The position numbers and the translations under genes were made by a program. Of a stretch of 33,992 nt of DNA, positions 25,040-32,364 are shown piece after piece. Within the stretch, counting starts at the first letter, position 1. Each line of letters starts with the position of its first letter. The notes under the pieces are model-generated. The model did no database searches. It was not told the DNA's origin and was given only the letters and a program-made list of their open reading frames with translations. The DNA lies in the NCBI GenBank assembly GCA_013821265.1, contig JACDHD010000025.1, positions 1-33,992 of the forward strand, written 5' to 3'. This DNA is from Parachlamydiaceae bacterium. GTDB taxonomy: Bacteria > Chlamydiota > Chlamydiia > Chlamydiales > Parachlamydiaceae.

Positions 25040-25068
25040 AGAAAAGTTAACAATTATTTTGTAGTATA

Positions 25069-25098
25069 TTGAAATATTAATACTAAATATGCTATAAT
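25069..25098 (+). promoter_or_regulatory. Candidate sigma-66/70 promoter for the cdsE-cdsF unit
   Basis: TTGAAA (25069-25074) and a perfect TATAAT (25093-25098) are 18 bases apart, 51 bases before the cdsE ATG. The 110-bp cdsD-cdsE gap is strongly AT-rich compared with the genes on both sides. This suggests a second transcription start inside the T3SS block. Confidence 0.55.
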
Positions 25099-25148
25099 AT
25101 AGTTTATATGGAAAGAATACTGTACATGCATCTCTTACGAGGTTTTTA

Positions 25149-25391
25149 ATGTTTGGATTAGAAAATCAGAAGAAAAAGAAACCAGAGACCTTCGTTTTTG
25201 ATCTAGAAACGACATTGAAAGATCAGAAAAAGCATCGCGAAACAAAGCAAAAGGTTGAAGAGCGCATACAGAAGATCAAGACGATATTAAAATCTGGAGA
25301 TAATAAGGAAGATTTTGATAAGATCGGTGTCTTGCTTCACGGATACACTTCATTATTGAAAGTGATGGCAAGGTGCCTAACAGCTAAATAG
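25149..25391 (+). CDS. cdsE: CdsE, needle co-chaperone
   Basis: This 80-aa protein is almost the same length as chlamydial CdsE. It is very charged and helical: a basic N-terminus (QKKKKPETFVFDLETTLKDQ), a helix KHRETKQKVEERIQKIKTIL, and a C-terminal helix with FDKIGVLLHGYTSLLKVMAR. In Chlamydia CdsE and CdsG together bind the needle protein CdsF in the cytoplasm and prevent early polymerisation, like PscE and PscG in Pseudomonas. Here it precedes the two cdsF copies, as expected. GAGG upstream of the ATG serves as ribosome binding site. Confidence 0.85.
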   Translation: MFGLENQKKKKPETFVFDLETTLKDQKKHRETKQKVEERIQKIKTILKSGDNKEDFDKIGVLLHGYTSLLKVMARCLTAK

Positions 25392-25434
25392 GTAATTAAA
25401 CAAAATAGGAATAATAGTTGATTTAAGTGTGAAA

Positions 25435-25516
25435 GGAATCGGAAAGAGACCTCTGTTGGGTCTCAGGAAATGAAATTTCCAGTACGGTATCCCCACCTCA
25501 AACTTATATCCGATCC
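25435..25516 (+). promoter_or_regulatory. Branched leader structure before the first needle gene
   Basis: ggaatcgga (25435-25443) can pair with tccgatcc (25509-25516), one base bulged. It encloses two short hairpins: gagacc (25446-25451) with ggtctc (25459-25464), and ggaaat (25466-25471) with atttcc (25475-25480). The structure ends 9 bases before the GAGGAGG ribosome binding site of cdsF. The fold is read by eye and no energy was computed. Confidence 0.45.
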
Positions 25517-25534
25517 TAGTTAAGAGGAGGATAT

Positions 25535-25816
25535 ATGGCTAACGATAATCCAAAAATATTTGGTACAGACGACTCCACCGCAAACATGCAGGTGGGATTC
25601 AACGTAGATGCGTTGTTCCACGTGGTAAATGATGCTACCCGTAGTGCCAAAGCAAAATTATTAGAAATTAAATCTCGACGCAGCGGTATTAGTATCGGTG
25701 ACATGTTTGAGATGCAGATGTTGATGAACCACTTGTCACAGCTGTCAGAAATGTCTACAGCTGTTGTGAGTGCTGCTAACACAGCGATTACATCAATGGC
25801 CCGTAACATTAAATAA
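25535..25816 (+). CDS. cdsF: CdsF (SctF), T3SS needle subunit, copy 1
   Basis: This 93-aa protein is a two-helix needle monomer. The first helix is in NVDALFHVVNDATRSAKAKL, then a short turn with RRSGISIGD, and the second is FEMQMLMNHLSQLSEMSTAV, ending in the conserved hydrophobic-polar tail AANTAITSMARNIK. It polymerises into the extracellular needle. GAGGAGG, seven bases before the ATG, is the strongest ribosome binding site in the region, fitting a highly expressed structural protein. It is followed at 48 bases by a second copy that differs mainly in the first 20 residues. Confidence 0.92.
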   Translation: MANDNPKIFGTDDSTANMQVGFNVDALFHVVNDATRSAKAKLLEIKSRRSGISIGDMFEMQMLMNHLSQLSEMSTAVVSAANTAITSMARNIK

Positions 25817-25836
25817 GCTTAAATGTATAAAGCTTA
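25814..25836 (+). other. Small hairpin between the two needle genes
   Basis: taagctt (25814-25820, overlapping the stop codon) pairs with aagctta (25830-25836). There is no T-run, so it is more likely a transcript-stability or processing element than a terminator. Confidence 0.4.
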
Positions 25837-25863
25837 ACGTAATCGTGATGTTTAGGAGGATAT

Positions 25864-26148
25864 ATGGCTAATGACCCAACACATTTTGGCTCGACCGGTA
25901 GTGCCAGCGCAGCAAACGTGCAGATAGGATTCAACGTAGATTCGTTGTTCCACGTGGTAAATGACGCAACACGTAGCGCTAAAGCCAAATTGTTAGAAAT
26001 TAAATCTCGACGCAGCGGTATTAGTATCGGTGACATGTTCGAGATGCAGATGTTAATGAACCACTTGTCACAGCTGTCAGAAATGTCCACAGCTGTTGTG
26101 AGTGCTGCTAACACGGCAATTACATCAATGGCTCGTAACATTAAATAA
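25864..26148 (+). CDS. cdsF: CdsF (SctF), T3SS needle subunit, copy 2
   Basis: This 94-aa protein is identical to copy 1 from the first helix onward apart from one residue (DSLFHVV against DALFHVV), while the N-terminal tails differ (THFGSTGSASAANVQIG against PKIFGTDDSTANMQVG). In needle structures the N-terminus faces outward, so the two subunits would expose different surfaces. DNA identity is also very high over the last 200 bases, including most third positions, which indicates recent duplication or ongoing gene conversion. It has AGGAGG upstream and a strong terminator downstream. Confidence 0.92.
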   Translation: MANDPTHFGSTGSASAANVQIGFNVDSLFHVVNDATRSAKAKLLEIKSRRSGISIGDMFEMQMLMNHLSQLSEMSTAVVSAANTAITSMARNIK

Positions 26149-26160
26149 CCTTAAGGTATG

Positions 26161-26188
26161 GGTGTGGTGCATTTGCACTACACCTTTT
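26161..26188 (+). terminator. Terminator or attenuator after the needle genes
   Basis: ggtgtggtgc (26161-26170) pairs with gcactacacc (26175-26184), 9 Watson-Crick pairs plus one G-U, with a 4-nt loop and TTTT after it. It starts 12 bases after the second cdsF stop. It would set needle expression apart from that of the downstream basal-body genes. Confidence 0.75.
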
Positions 26189-26213
26189 GTACTGAGAGGA
26201 GTGGAACAGTTTG

Positions 26214-26352
26214 CTTAGCATGGTCATTCCAGCCTGTGCAGCAAATCTCAGGTCATAAAAAACCTGGATGTTGTGAGGCTTTCTGTACTAGTGCATTCAT
26301 TGAATGTCACTGGTCAGTTTAAGGTTGCATAGGCTGGATTGTCCGTGCTAAG
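26214..26352 (+). ncRNA. Long structured intergenic element 1 (cdsF2-cdsG)
   Basis: The outer arms 26214-26240 and 26326-26352 pair over 27 positions with two G-U pairs and two mismatches. Inside are two hairpins, caggt/acctg (26249-26253 with 26262-26266) and an approximately 12-bp one at 26287-26299 with 26301-26314. It has no reading frame on the plus strand. It could be a structured RNA element or a small inverted-repeat mobile element. Confidence 0.5.
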
Positions 26353-26412
26353 ACGAATTTAGTATTCATTCCTCCCTTTTTAGAAGGGGTTAAACAAAGA
26401 GATAGGACGATC

Positions 26413-26886
26413 ATGGATGAGCAAGTAGCGACAGAAAGATTGGCAGAATTCCGCGAAGATTTTGCCTTTTTAATTGAAGCGGGTTTCGTTGCTGTCAAGC
26501 AATTGGATGAGATCAGTGCAACGCGCATTTTCCATGCCGCACAGGTGATCAATCCGGCTAGCACAGCACCGCAAATTGGATTAGGCTACATCGCTCTCAA
26601 TAAGTTAGAGGTGAAAGAGGCAACACGTGTATTTGAAAGCGTGGTGGCTAAGGAACCAGAAAATTATTTAGCTCAGACCTTCTTGGGTATCTGTTTCTTA
26701 CTGAACAAACCTAAGCGCAAGAAGGGCGAGCAGTTAATACGTGAAGCAATGGAAAAGACTACAGACCCAACCGTCAAGAATCTCGGTGAAATTTCGCTAG
26801 AGTGGGCGGAGAAGGACCTGAGTAAAGAAAAATCGCCTTTCTTTGCTAAGGGTGAACCGGAAAATGAGACGAAAGAGAAGAAATAA
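26413..26886 (+). CDS. cdsG: CdsG, TPR-type needle co-chaperone
   Basis: This 157-aa protein contains about three tetratricopeptide-like helical pairs (FLIEAGFVAVKQLDEISATR, then APQIGLGYIALNKLEVKEAT, then NYLAQTFLGICFLLNKPKRK) and a charged C-terminal tail ending ETKEKK. TPR chaperones of this size (PscG, YscG, CdsG) cradle the C-terminal helix of the needle subunit together with the E-type partner. The gene lies after the needle genes in the order known from Chlamydia. The about 260-base gap before it holds a terminator and a long hairpin, so it may be expressed from reduced read-through or its own promoter. Confidence 0.85.
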   Translation: MDEQVATERLAEFREDFAFLIEAGFVAVKQLDEISATRIFHAAQVINPASTAPQIGLGYIALNKLEVKEATRVFESVVAKEPENYLAQTFLGICFLLNKPKRKKGEQLIREAMEKTTDPTVKNLGEISLEWAEKDLSKEKSPFFAKGEPENETKEKK

Positions 26887-26895
26887 GTTTTTTTA

Positions 26896-27004
26896 CCGAA
26901 CTCTGTTCATGTTTTGAGCCTAGATTTCGATTGCATTTCACTGGTGTTTTAACACTAGTCGATCGTTTTTTTGGAATCTGGGCTCACATCATGAACAGAG
27001 TCGG
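26896..27004 (+). ncRNA. Long structured intergenic element 2 (cdsG-CT668)
   Basis: The outer arms 26896-26926 and 26975-27004 pair with one bulge, one G-U and two mismatches (core actctgttcatg with catgaacagagt). An inner 9-bp hairpin is actggtgtt (26940-26948) with aacactagt (26951-26959). It starts 10 bases after the cdsG stop. Confidence 0.55.
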
Positions 27005-27106
27005 GGCTTGAATGAGGGTTTTCTGCTCTCGATAGTTTTGTGGAGGATTTCTCTTTTATGAGTAAACATTCACAGGCATCGAGAGCACTAATCCCTTATT
27101 CAAGCC
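27005..27106 (+). ncRNA. Long structured intergenic element 3 (cdsG-CT668)
   Basis: The arms 27005-27033 (ggcttgaatgaggg...tgctctcgat) and 27078-27106 pair at 25 of 29 positions, plus one G-U. It abuts element 2 without a gap and ends about 25 bases before the ribosome binding site of the next gene. The enclosed 44 bases show only a short tgtg/caca pairing. Confidence 0.55.
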
Positions 27107-27143
27107 TTATATCCCATAATAGTTTTAGAAAGGATGGGACGTT

Positions 27144-27848
27144 ATGCCACAAGATAAAATTGAAAAAATAGAGCAAGTAGGTGGTGGGCGTGACGATGCT
27201 CCTGTGGTGGATAAGCCAGAAGTAGCTGCACCGGAAAGAGTTGCTCCAAATAACGATCATTTTAACTCCCTGATGCATCAAGATAAAGCTGCCACGGCGC
27301 GTCCGGTTGCACCAGCAAATGATCCGACGAAGATGTCGTTAATGGACAATGTTCGCGATCTCAACCAGCCAAATTCCGCACGCCAGCAAGCCACCATGAC
27401 GAGCCTTGTGTCGCAGACACAAGAAGCGATTACGCAAATCGATAAGATTAAAAAAACGCTCGAAGGACCTAATGTCAACATCAAGCACACCGCGCAACAA
27501 CTCCTGCATAACAAGCTTTCGCACATTGATGAAAGTTTAAAAATTGCTCTTTCGAAAGCTGGTGTTGAATATGATCCAGCTGCTGTGGGGGCGAATGCAG
27601 TTCAACCTTCAGCCAGTGCAAATCCTATTGAGCGCTTTTTAGGCTTTTTGACCGATGGACAATGGAAACTTGAGAAACTCGGTCACGACTTAACAACAAT
27701 GTCGAATACGAACAAGGAGCTTACTCCTGTCAATATGCTCGCCATTCAGGTAAAAGTTGGACAAATCCAGCAAGAGCTGGAGTTATTTTCGAGCTTGCTA
27801 AACAAAGCCCTAGAATCGATTAAAACGATAATGAACATCCAAGTTTAG
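27144..27848 (+). CDS. CT668-type T3SS protein; C-terminus resembles inner-rod SctI
   Basis: This 234-aa protein lies at the place of CT668 between cdsG and cdsN. The first about 75 residues are charged and disordered, the middle is helical (RQQATMTSLVSQTQEAITQI, LLHNKLSHIDESLKIALSKA). The last about 40 residues (TPVNMLAIQVKVGQIQQELE, LFSSLLNKALESIKTIMNIQ) have the pattern of the inner-rod family SctI/YscI/PrgJ: a polar N-x-M-L-x-I-Q start, a conserved glutamate and an approximately 10-residue S/N-K-A-x-x-S-I-x-T-I-M end. Inner rods are usually 80-140 aa, so this would be an extended form. AAGGAT precedes the ATG. Placement is firm; the rod role is inference. Confidence 0.75.
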   Translation: MPQDKIEKIEQVGGGRDDAPVVDKPEVAAPERVAPNNDHFNSLMHQDKAATARPVAPANDPTKMSLMDNVRDLNQPNSARQQATMTSLVSQTQEAITQIDKIKKTLEGPNVNIKHTAQQLLHNKLSHIDESLKIALSKAGVEYDPAAVGANAVQPSASANPIERFLGFLTDGQWKLEKLGHDLTTMSNTNKELTPVNMLAIQVKVGQIQQELELFSSLLNKALESIKTIMNIQV

Positions 27849-27908
27849 GTTAAAGTTTTGCTCGATACTTAAGTCCTTTTAAGACGTATTGTACGTCAAG
27901 GTTTGCGC

Positions 27909-29228
27909 ATGAATGGTGAAGACACAGATTACGATTACCTACTTGGTGGTCTTGACGAACTCGAGCTAACAACTGTAAACGGTCGCATTACCGAAGTTGT
28001 TGGCATGTTGATCAAGGCTATTGTTCCAGGCGTAAAAGTAGGGGAAATCTGTCTAGTCAAGAGAGCGGGACCTCCTCTACTAACCGAAGTGGTTGGTTTC
28101 ACCCGTGAAGAGGTTCTTCTCTCTCCTCTTGGAGAGATGACGGGAATCGGCCCCTCTTCAGAAGTCATTCCTACGCACATGCCTCTGAACATCAAGGTCG
28201 GTCCAGGTATCCTGGGGCGCGTCTTGAATGGTTTGGGCGAACCCCTTGATACAGCAACTAAAGGACCTTTAGATCTGCACGAAATTCGCTCTGTTGTCGC
28301 ATCTCCACCAGATCCTCTAAAGAGACAACGTGTGGACAAGCCCATCTCAGTGGGCATTCGAGCGATCGACGGACTACTGACAACGGGAATTGGACAGCGT
28401 GTTGGCATCTTCGCCGCAGCTGGGGGAGGAAAATCTACTCTACTGGGCATGATCGCCCGCAATGCCGTAGCGGACGTAAACGTCATCAGTCTGATTGGTG
28501 AGCGGGGTCGTGAGGTGCGTGACTTTATTGAACAGGACTTGGGTCCAGAAGGGTTGGCACGTTCGGTATTGATTGTTTCGACATCAGATCAGCCATCACA
28601 GCTACGTTTGAACGCAGCGTATGTGGGAACAGCGATTGCGGAGTACTTTAGGGATCAGGGTAAATCTGTTATTTTCATGATGGACTCGGTGACACGTTTT
28701 GCGCGAGCCTTGCGTGAGATTGGATTAGCAGCTGGGGAACCACCTGCGCGTGCGGGATATACGCCCTCTGTTTTTTCGACACTGCCGAAGCTACTAGAAC
28801 GTACTGGGAACTCAGATAAAGGATCGATTACGGCATTTTATACCATTTTGGTGGCTGGGGATGACATGAACGAGCCCGTCGCTGACGAAGTGCGTTCGAT
28901 TTTGGATGGTCACATTATTTTGTCGGCGGAGCTAGCGCGTCAGCACCACTATCCAGCGATTGACGTTCTCTCCTCTGCAAGTAGGGTTATGCCTGCCATT
29001 GTGCCTAAAGAGCATATTCAGTTTGCAAGTAAGGTGCGCGAGGTGTTGGCAAACTACAAGAAGAACGAATTGCTGATTAAGATTGGTGAGTACAAGCGCG
29101 GAGCAGATAAGGCTGGGGATTTTGCGATTGATTATATCGACAAGGTGACAAAATTCCTGAAGCAAGAGACACATGAGAAATGTAACTACAATGAATCGCT
29201 GCAGTTGCTGAGAACATTGTTTAAATAG
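27909..29228 (+). CDS. cdsN: CdsN (SctN), T3SS ATPase
   Basis: This approximately 439-aa hexameric ATPase unfolds and detaches chaperone-bound substrates at the base of the secretion system. Walker A is AAAGGGKST (about residues 169-177), the catalytic glutamate lies in [11 protein letters not shown], and Walker B is [14 protein letters not shown]. The family blocks [20 protein letters not shown] and [20 protein letters not shown] are complete. Length equals chlamydial CdsN. The frame is open from a TTG at 27903, but ATG 27909 is preferred because AAGG (27897-27900) is then 8 bases away. It is followed by cdsO after 13 bases, the usual ATPase-stalk pair. Confidence 0.96.
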   Translation: MNGEDTDYDYLLGGLDELELTTVNGRITEVVGMLIKAIVPGVKVGEICLVKRAGPPLLTEVVGFTREEVLLSPLGEMTGIGPSSEVIPTHMPLNIKVGPGILGRVLNGLGEPLDTATKGPLDLHEIRSVVASPPDPLKRQRVDKPISVGIRAIDGLLTTGIGQRVGIFAAAGGGKSTLLGMIARNAVADVNVISLIGERGREVRDFIEQDLGPEGLARSVLIVSTSDQPSQLRLNAAYVGTAIAEYFRDQGKSVIFMMDSVTRFARALREIGLAAGEPPARAGYTPSVFSTLPKLLERTGNSDKGSITAFYTILVAGDDMNEPVADEVRSILDGHIILSAELARQHHYPAIDVLSSASRVMPAIVPKEHIQFASKVREVLANYKKNELLIKIGEYKRGADKAGDFAIDYIDKVTKFLKQETHEKCNYNESLQLLRTLFK

Positions 29229-29241
29229 GGGCGTTTAGCAT

Positions 29242-29745
29242 ATGGCAAAACAAGAATACCCCTTAAAGCAGATTCTAGAAATAAAAAAAAAGCGCGTAGA
29301 GGTAGCTGAGAAGGTAGTTACTGAGAAACGCCAAGCTTTAGAAGTAGAACAGGACAAGTTAAAAAAAGCTGAAGAGGCGCGAGATAAGGTCAAGCAGCAT
29401 CAGATGGCCAAGTTGACGCAATTGCGCAACGAATTGGATCACGGGACCACAAGCCCTAAGGTACAGCAGATGAAGGCGTATCTGAAGGTAGTGGATGAAA
29501 AGCTTAAGTTGGAAGAGAAGAAGGTTAAAGATCAGCAAGCTCGCGTTGAGGTTGCCGAGAAGGACTTAGAGGAAGCTAAGCAGCAGCTCTTTTTGCGCAG
29601 ACAGGAAGTTGATAAAGTGGAAACACACCAAATAGACTGGAAGAAAGAGCGGCGCAAAGAGCAAGATATTTTGGATGAAAGAGAGATGGACGAACTAGGT
29701 AATTTAACCTATGGCGCTCGTCGCAAAAAAATGGAATCTTTGTAG
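29242..29745 (+). CDS. cdsO: CdsO (SctO), ATPase central-stalk protein
   Basis: This 167-aa protein is almost entirely a two-stranded coiled coil: LEIKKKRVEVAEKVVTEKRQ and onward, turning near residues 70-80 (DHGTTSPKVQ), then back with LKLEEKKVKDQQARVEVAEK. This is the YscO/FliJ layout, which sits in the pore of the ATPase hexamer and links it to the export gate. Position directly after cdsN is diagnostic. A hairpin ttgtagc/gctacaa (29754-29785) lies between its stop and cdsP. Confidence 0.88.
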   Translation: MAKQEYPLKQILEIKKKRVEVAEKVVTEKRQALEVEQDKLKKAEEARDKVKQHQMAKLTQLRNELDHGTTSPKVQQMKAYLKVVDEKLKLEEKKVKDQQARVEVAEKDLEEAKQQLFLRRQEVDKVETHQIDWKKERRKEQDILDEREMDELGNLTYGARRKKMESL

Positions 29746-29819
29746 TCATCGATTTGTAGCAATATTTGGAACGACTCGGCTACAATATCACAACGCAGAG
29801 AAAGAGTGAGAGGTGAAAT

Positions 29820-30884
29820 ATGTCATTATCATCAGATGGAACTTCTAATATTCGCACGCCCTCAGATGGCACTAATAAAAGCGACAAAAGTGCTGCTAGC
29901 AACAGTGACAACGTCCCTCGCATGCCTCCAAACCGACGCAAAGATTTCAAGCATGTCTTAGATAACAACAATCGCCAACGCGCATCTTTTGGTAGAGAAT
30001 CAGCCCCTACAACAAAACGCAATGTGAATGCAAATAGTAATTCACAATCTAAATCGGAAGAATGGGATCCTGATGAAGATGATGACACTGCAGTTGCAAG
30101 CAAATTGCCCCCTGTAAGCTCTCTGTTTGGAGCAAAAAAATCGGATGAGGACGGTTCGCAACCTCAAGGCAACCCAAATCCTAAAAAAGAGACTGGACCA
30201 ACTCCAGGAGAAATCGCAAGTAAGGAATCTCCTTTTGCCATGTATCAAAAGATGTCTAAGAGCAAGCCAGAAAAGCAGGAACCTGGTTGGGTGGCTCAAG
30301 CTTATACCAGTGGCGATCTAGCATCTTCGAAATCAACGAAAGATGAAAAAACAGTTAAAGATCGCAACACGTCGCAGTTTCGTCAGGAACAGGCCGACAT
30401 GGCAGCTGTTAACCCTCTAAGCAACTGGTCTAATGTGATGGCTGTCACAGATAAAGGACCTGATGTTCAAGTGAAGGCATCAGCAAATATTCAAGAATTA
30501 ATTGACCAAATTATCGACAAAATATACACCCTAGAAGCAAGTGGAAAAACCGACACCGTGCTTGTGTTAAAGCATCCTCCTATGTTTGAGGGAGCTCAAG
30601 TGATAATCTCCTCTTTTAGCTCCGCGAAAAATGAATTTAACATTGCGTTTGAAAATCTGCATCCCAATGCAAAAGAGCTTGTAGAGCAAAATATCAATAT
30701 GCTGAAAGCTGGATTAGAAGAGCAGGCTCACATCCAAGCGGTGCATATTATTACTGCTTCTACGCAGATTGAGCACGTCTTTCCTGGCCAAGAGAGTGAA
30801 ACTCCCAATCGCGAACGCGATCAAGAGGGACAACCTGGCAAACAAGGTAAACGGCAATCAGACGACGAAGAAGAAACAGCATAA
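29820..30884 (+). CDS. cdsP: CdsP (SctP), probable needle-length/substrate-switch protein
   Basis: In this 354-aa protein residues 1-200 are low-complexity and polar, rich in Ser, Asn, Asp, Lys and Pro, as in the ruler part of YscP-type proteins. Residues about 215-320 form a compact domain (IQELIDQIIDKIYTLEASGK, TVLVLKHPPMFEGAQVIISS, FNIAFENLHPNAKELVEQNI, NMLKAGLEEQAH) that matches the T3S4-type substrate-switch domain. The tail is charged again. Identification uses gene order (CdsP lies between CdsO and CdsQ in Chlamydia) plus this layout. GAGAGGTG precedes the ATG. It is longer than the approximately 283 aa of C. trachomatis CT671, owing to the disordered part. Confidence 0.8.
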   Translation: MSLSSDGTSNIRTPSDGTNKSDKSAASNSDNVPRMPPNRRKDFKHVLDNNNRQRASFGRESAPTTKRNVNANSNSQSKSEEWDPDEDDDTAVASKLPPVSSLFGAKKSDEDGSQPQGNPNPKKETGPTPGEIASKESPFAMYQKMSKSKPEKQEPGWVAQAYTSGDLASSKSTKDEKTVKDRNTSQFRQEQADMAAVNPLSNWSNVMAVTDKGPDVQVKASANIQELIDQIIDKIYTLEASGKTDTVLVLKHPPMFEGAQVIISSFSSAKNEFNIAFENLHPNAKELVEQNINMLKAGLEEQAHIQAVHIITASTQIEHVFPGQESETPNRERDQEGQPGKQGKRQSDDEEETA

Positions 30885-30903
30885 CTATTTAGGATAACGC
30901 ATC

Positions 30904-32358
30904 GTGACCTCAACTCATCCCTACCCCTGGCTTAAACAGATTTCATCTGAAATAGGGAAAAAAGATAGCATTCCTTTGATCGGATCTCCTCCCCCATTTC
31001 CTTGGGAGGATTTTTCTTCGCAGCTCGCTTCCCACCTAAATCTCAGTGGCCTTACGATTAAACCTGAACCCGCTTTTGAGTGGCGTACGGCTAAAGACCT
31101 CCCATCTGGATTAGGAAATCCCTACACAGCACTACAACTAGAAGTTGCCCCCACGGGAGGCAACTTGTATTGGTTAATCGCAGAGGCCGATCTCGACTTT
31201 TTGATGGCCACTCTTCTTCAGCACAGCGACACAACATCCCAAATTCCAGAAGATATTCGCGAAGCCTTTAAACACTTTCTTGCAGTTGAAGTGAATGATG
31301 TCCTACAACACATTCCTTTCGACCATGAAATCGCGGGCCATGTGGTGCAAACGTGTGAAATGCCCTTAGATGTGGCTGTATGCTTAGATCTTTCAATTTC
31401 CATTGCGCAGAAGACCATTTGGAGTCGCCTCATCATTTCTGATGAGTTGCAGCGTGCCTGGAAAGAGCGCTATGCAAAGCGCACGACAGAACCCCCGTTA
31501 GCCAAAAACATTGACCTTACCGTCCATTTGGAAGCCGGCCGCACCTCTATAAGTAGGGCTGAATGGTCACAAGTAGCGTTAGGTGACCTGCTCCTGCTAG
31601 ATGCGTGTAACGTGCAGCCAAATGGAGAGGGACACGTCCTTCTAACCGTGTACGACACCCCTGTCTTCCGTGGAAAGGTAAAAAGTGGCACTATTAAAAT
31701 TTTAGAATCCCCATTGTATCGCGAGGTAGACATAGGCATGAGCACAGACGACCCAACACTCAACAACCCTCAAAATGATGAAAATGAGGAATTTGACATA
31801 CAGGATGATGAGGATTTTGACCTCGATGATGATGATGACGCTACTCACGAAGAGACAGAAACGAATGGAGAAGCTTTAGAAGATTCTGAAACGGAAGAAG
31901 CTGACGAAGCTGAAGAAGAAGAGGGTGAGTTTGAAGAGGAAGATGAAGAGGAAGACGAGTTTACTGATGACAACACCTTCTTAGATGAAAATGCTCCAAC
32001 TCAAGAAGCGTGGCCTCCCCTACCAGAACGCACAACACGTCGAGAATCTCGAGAAAATGGAGAAGAGCATCACGAAGGCGAAGAGCAGCATGCTGAGGAG
32101 CAGCCTAAAGCAACGACTGCACCAAAAGAAGAAAAGCTATTCTCTCCTGAAGAAATCCCTCTCTCTATCATCGTTGAAATTGGGCGCCTCCAGATGTCCG
32201 TGCAGCAGCTGATGGAACTACAACCCGGCAACATGCTCGACATCGGCACAAGACCCGAAAATGGCGTTGACTTGGTTGTCAATGGCAGAAGAATTGCAAA
32301 AGGCGAACTTCTCTTAATTGGGGAAGCCTTAGGGATTCGAATCCTAGAAATTGGGTAG
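30904..32358 (+). CDS. cdsQ: CdsQ (SctQ), T3SS cytoplasmic ring protein with an acidic insert
   Basis: This 484-aa protein starts with GTG (30904), backed by AGGA; no ATG is suitably placed. The N-terminal about 195 residues are an SctQ-type domain. A first SpoA (surface-presentation) domain lies at about 199-273 (IDLTVHLEAGRTSISRAEWS, VALGDLLLLDACNVQPNGEG, PVFRGKVKSGTIKI) and the second at the C-terminus (LSIIVEIGRLQMSVQQLMEL, QPGNMLDIGTRPENGVDLVV, GKGELLLIGEALGIRILEIG-like end). Between them is an Asp/Glu run of about 85 residues, rarely broken by other amino acids. SpoA pairs form the C-ring that sorts substrates. I saw no in-frame internal start with a ribosome binding site for the short C-terminal form made by some SctQ genes. 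Confidence 0.92.
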   Translation: MTSTHPYPWLKQISSEIGKKDSIPLIGSPPPFPWEDFSSQLASHLNLSGLTIKPEPAFEWRTAKDLPSGLGNPYTALQLEVAPTGGNLYWLIAEADLDFLMATLLQHSDTTSQIPEDIREAFKHFLAVEVNDVLQHIPFDHEIAGHVVQTCEMPLDVAVCLDLSISIAQKTIWSRLIISDELQRAWKERYAKRTTEPPLAKNIDLTVHLEAGRTSISRAEWSQVALGDLLLLDACNVQPNGEGHVLLTVYDTPVFRGKVKSGTIKILESPLYREVDIGMSTDDPTLNNPQNDENEEFDIQDDEDFDLDDDDDATHEETETNGEALEDSETEEADEAEEEEGEFEEEDEEEDEFTDDNTFLDENAPTQEAWPPLPERTTRRESRENGEEHHEGEEQHAEEQPKATTAPKEEKLFSPEEIPLSIIVEIGRLQMSVQQLMELQPGNMLDIGTRPENGVDLVVNGRRIAKGELLLIGEALGIRILEIG

Positions 32359-32364
32359 TACATT

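Noticed and set aside
27935-28486. 183-codon open frame on the minus strand
   Set aside because: It lies wholly inside cdsN, antisense, with a composition (Ser/Pro/Arg-rich) typical of a shadow frame.
30904-32358. Internal translation start producing a short C-terminal CdsQ
   Set aside because: Known for some SctQ genes, but no in-frame ATG/GTG/TTG with a ribosome binding site was seen shortly before the last SpoA domain.
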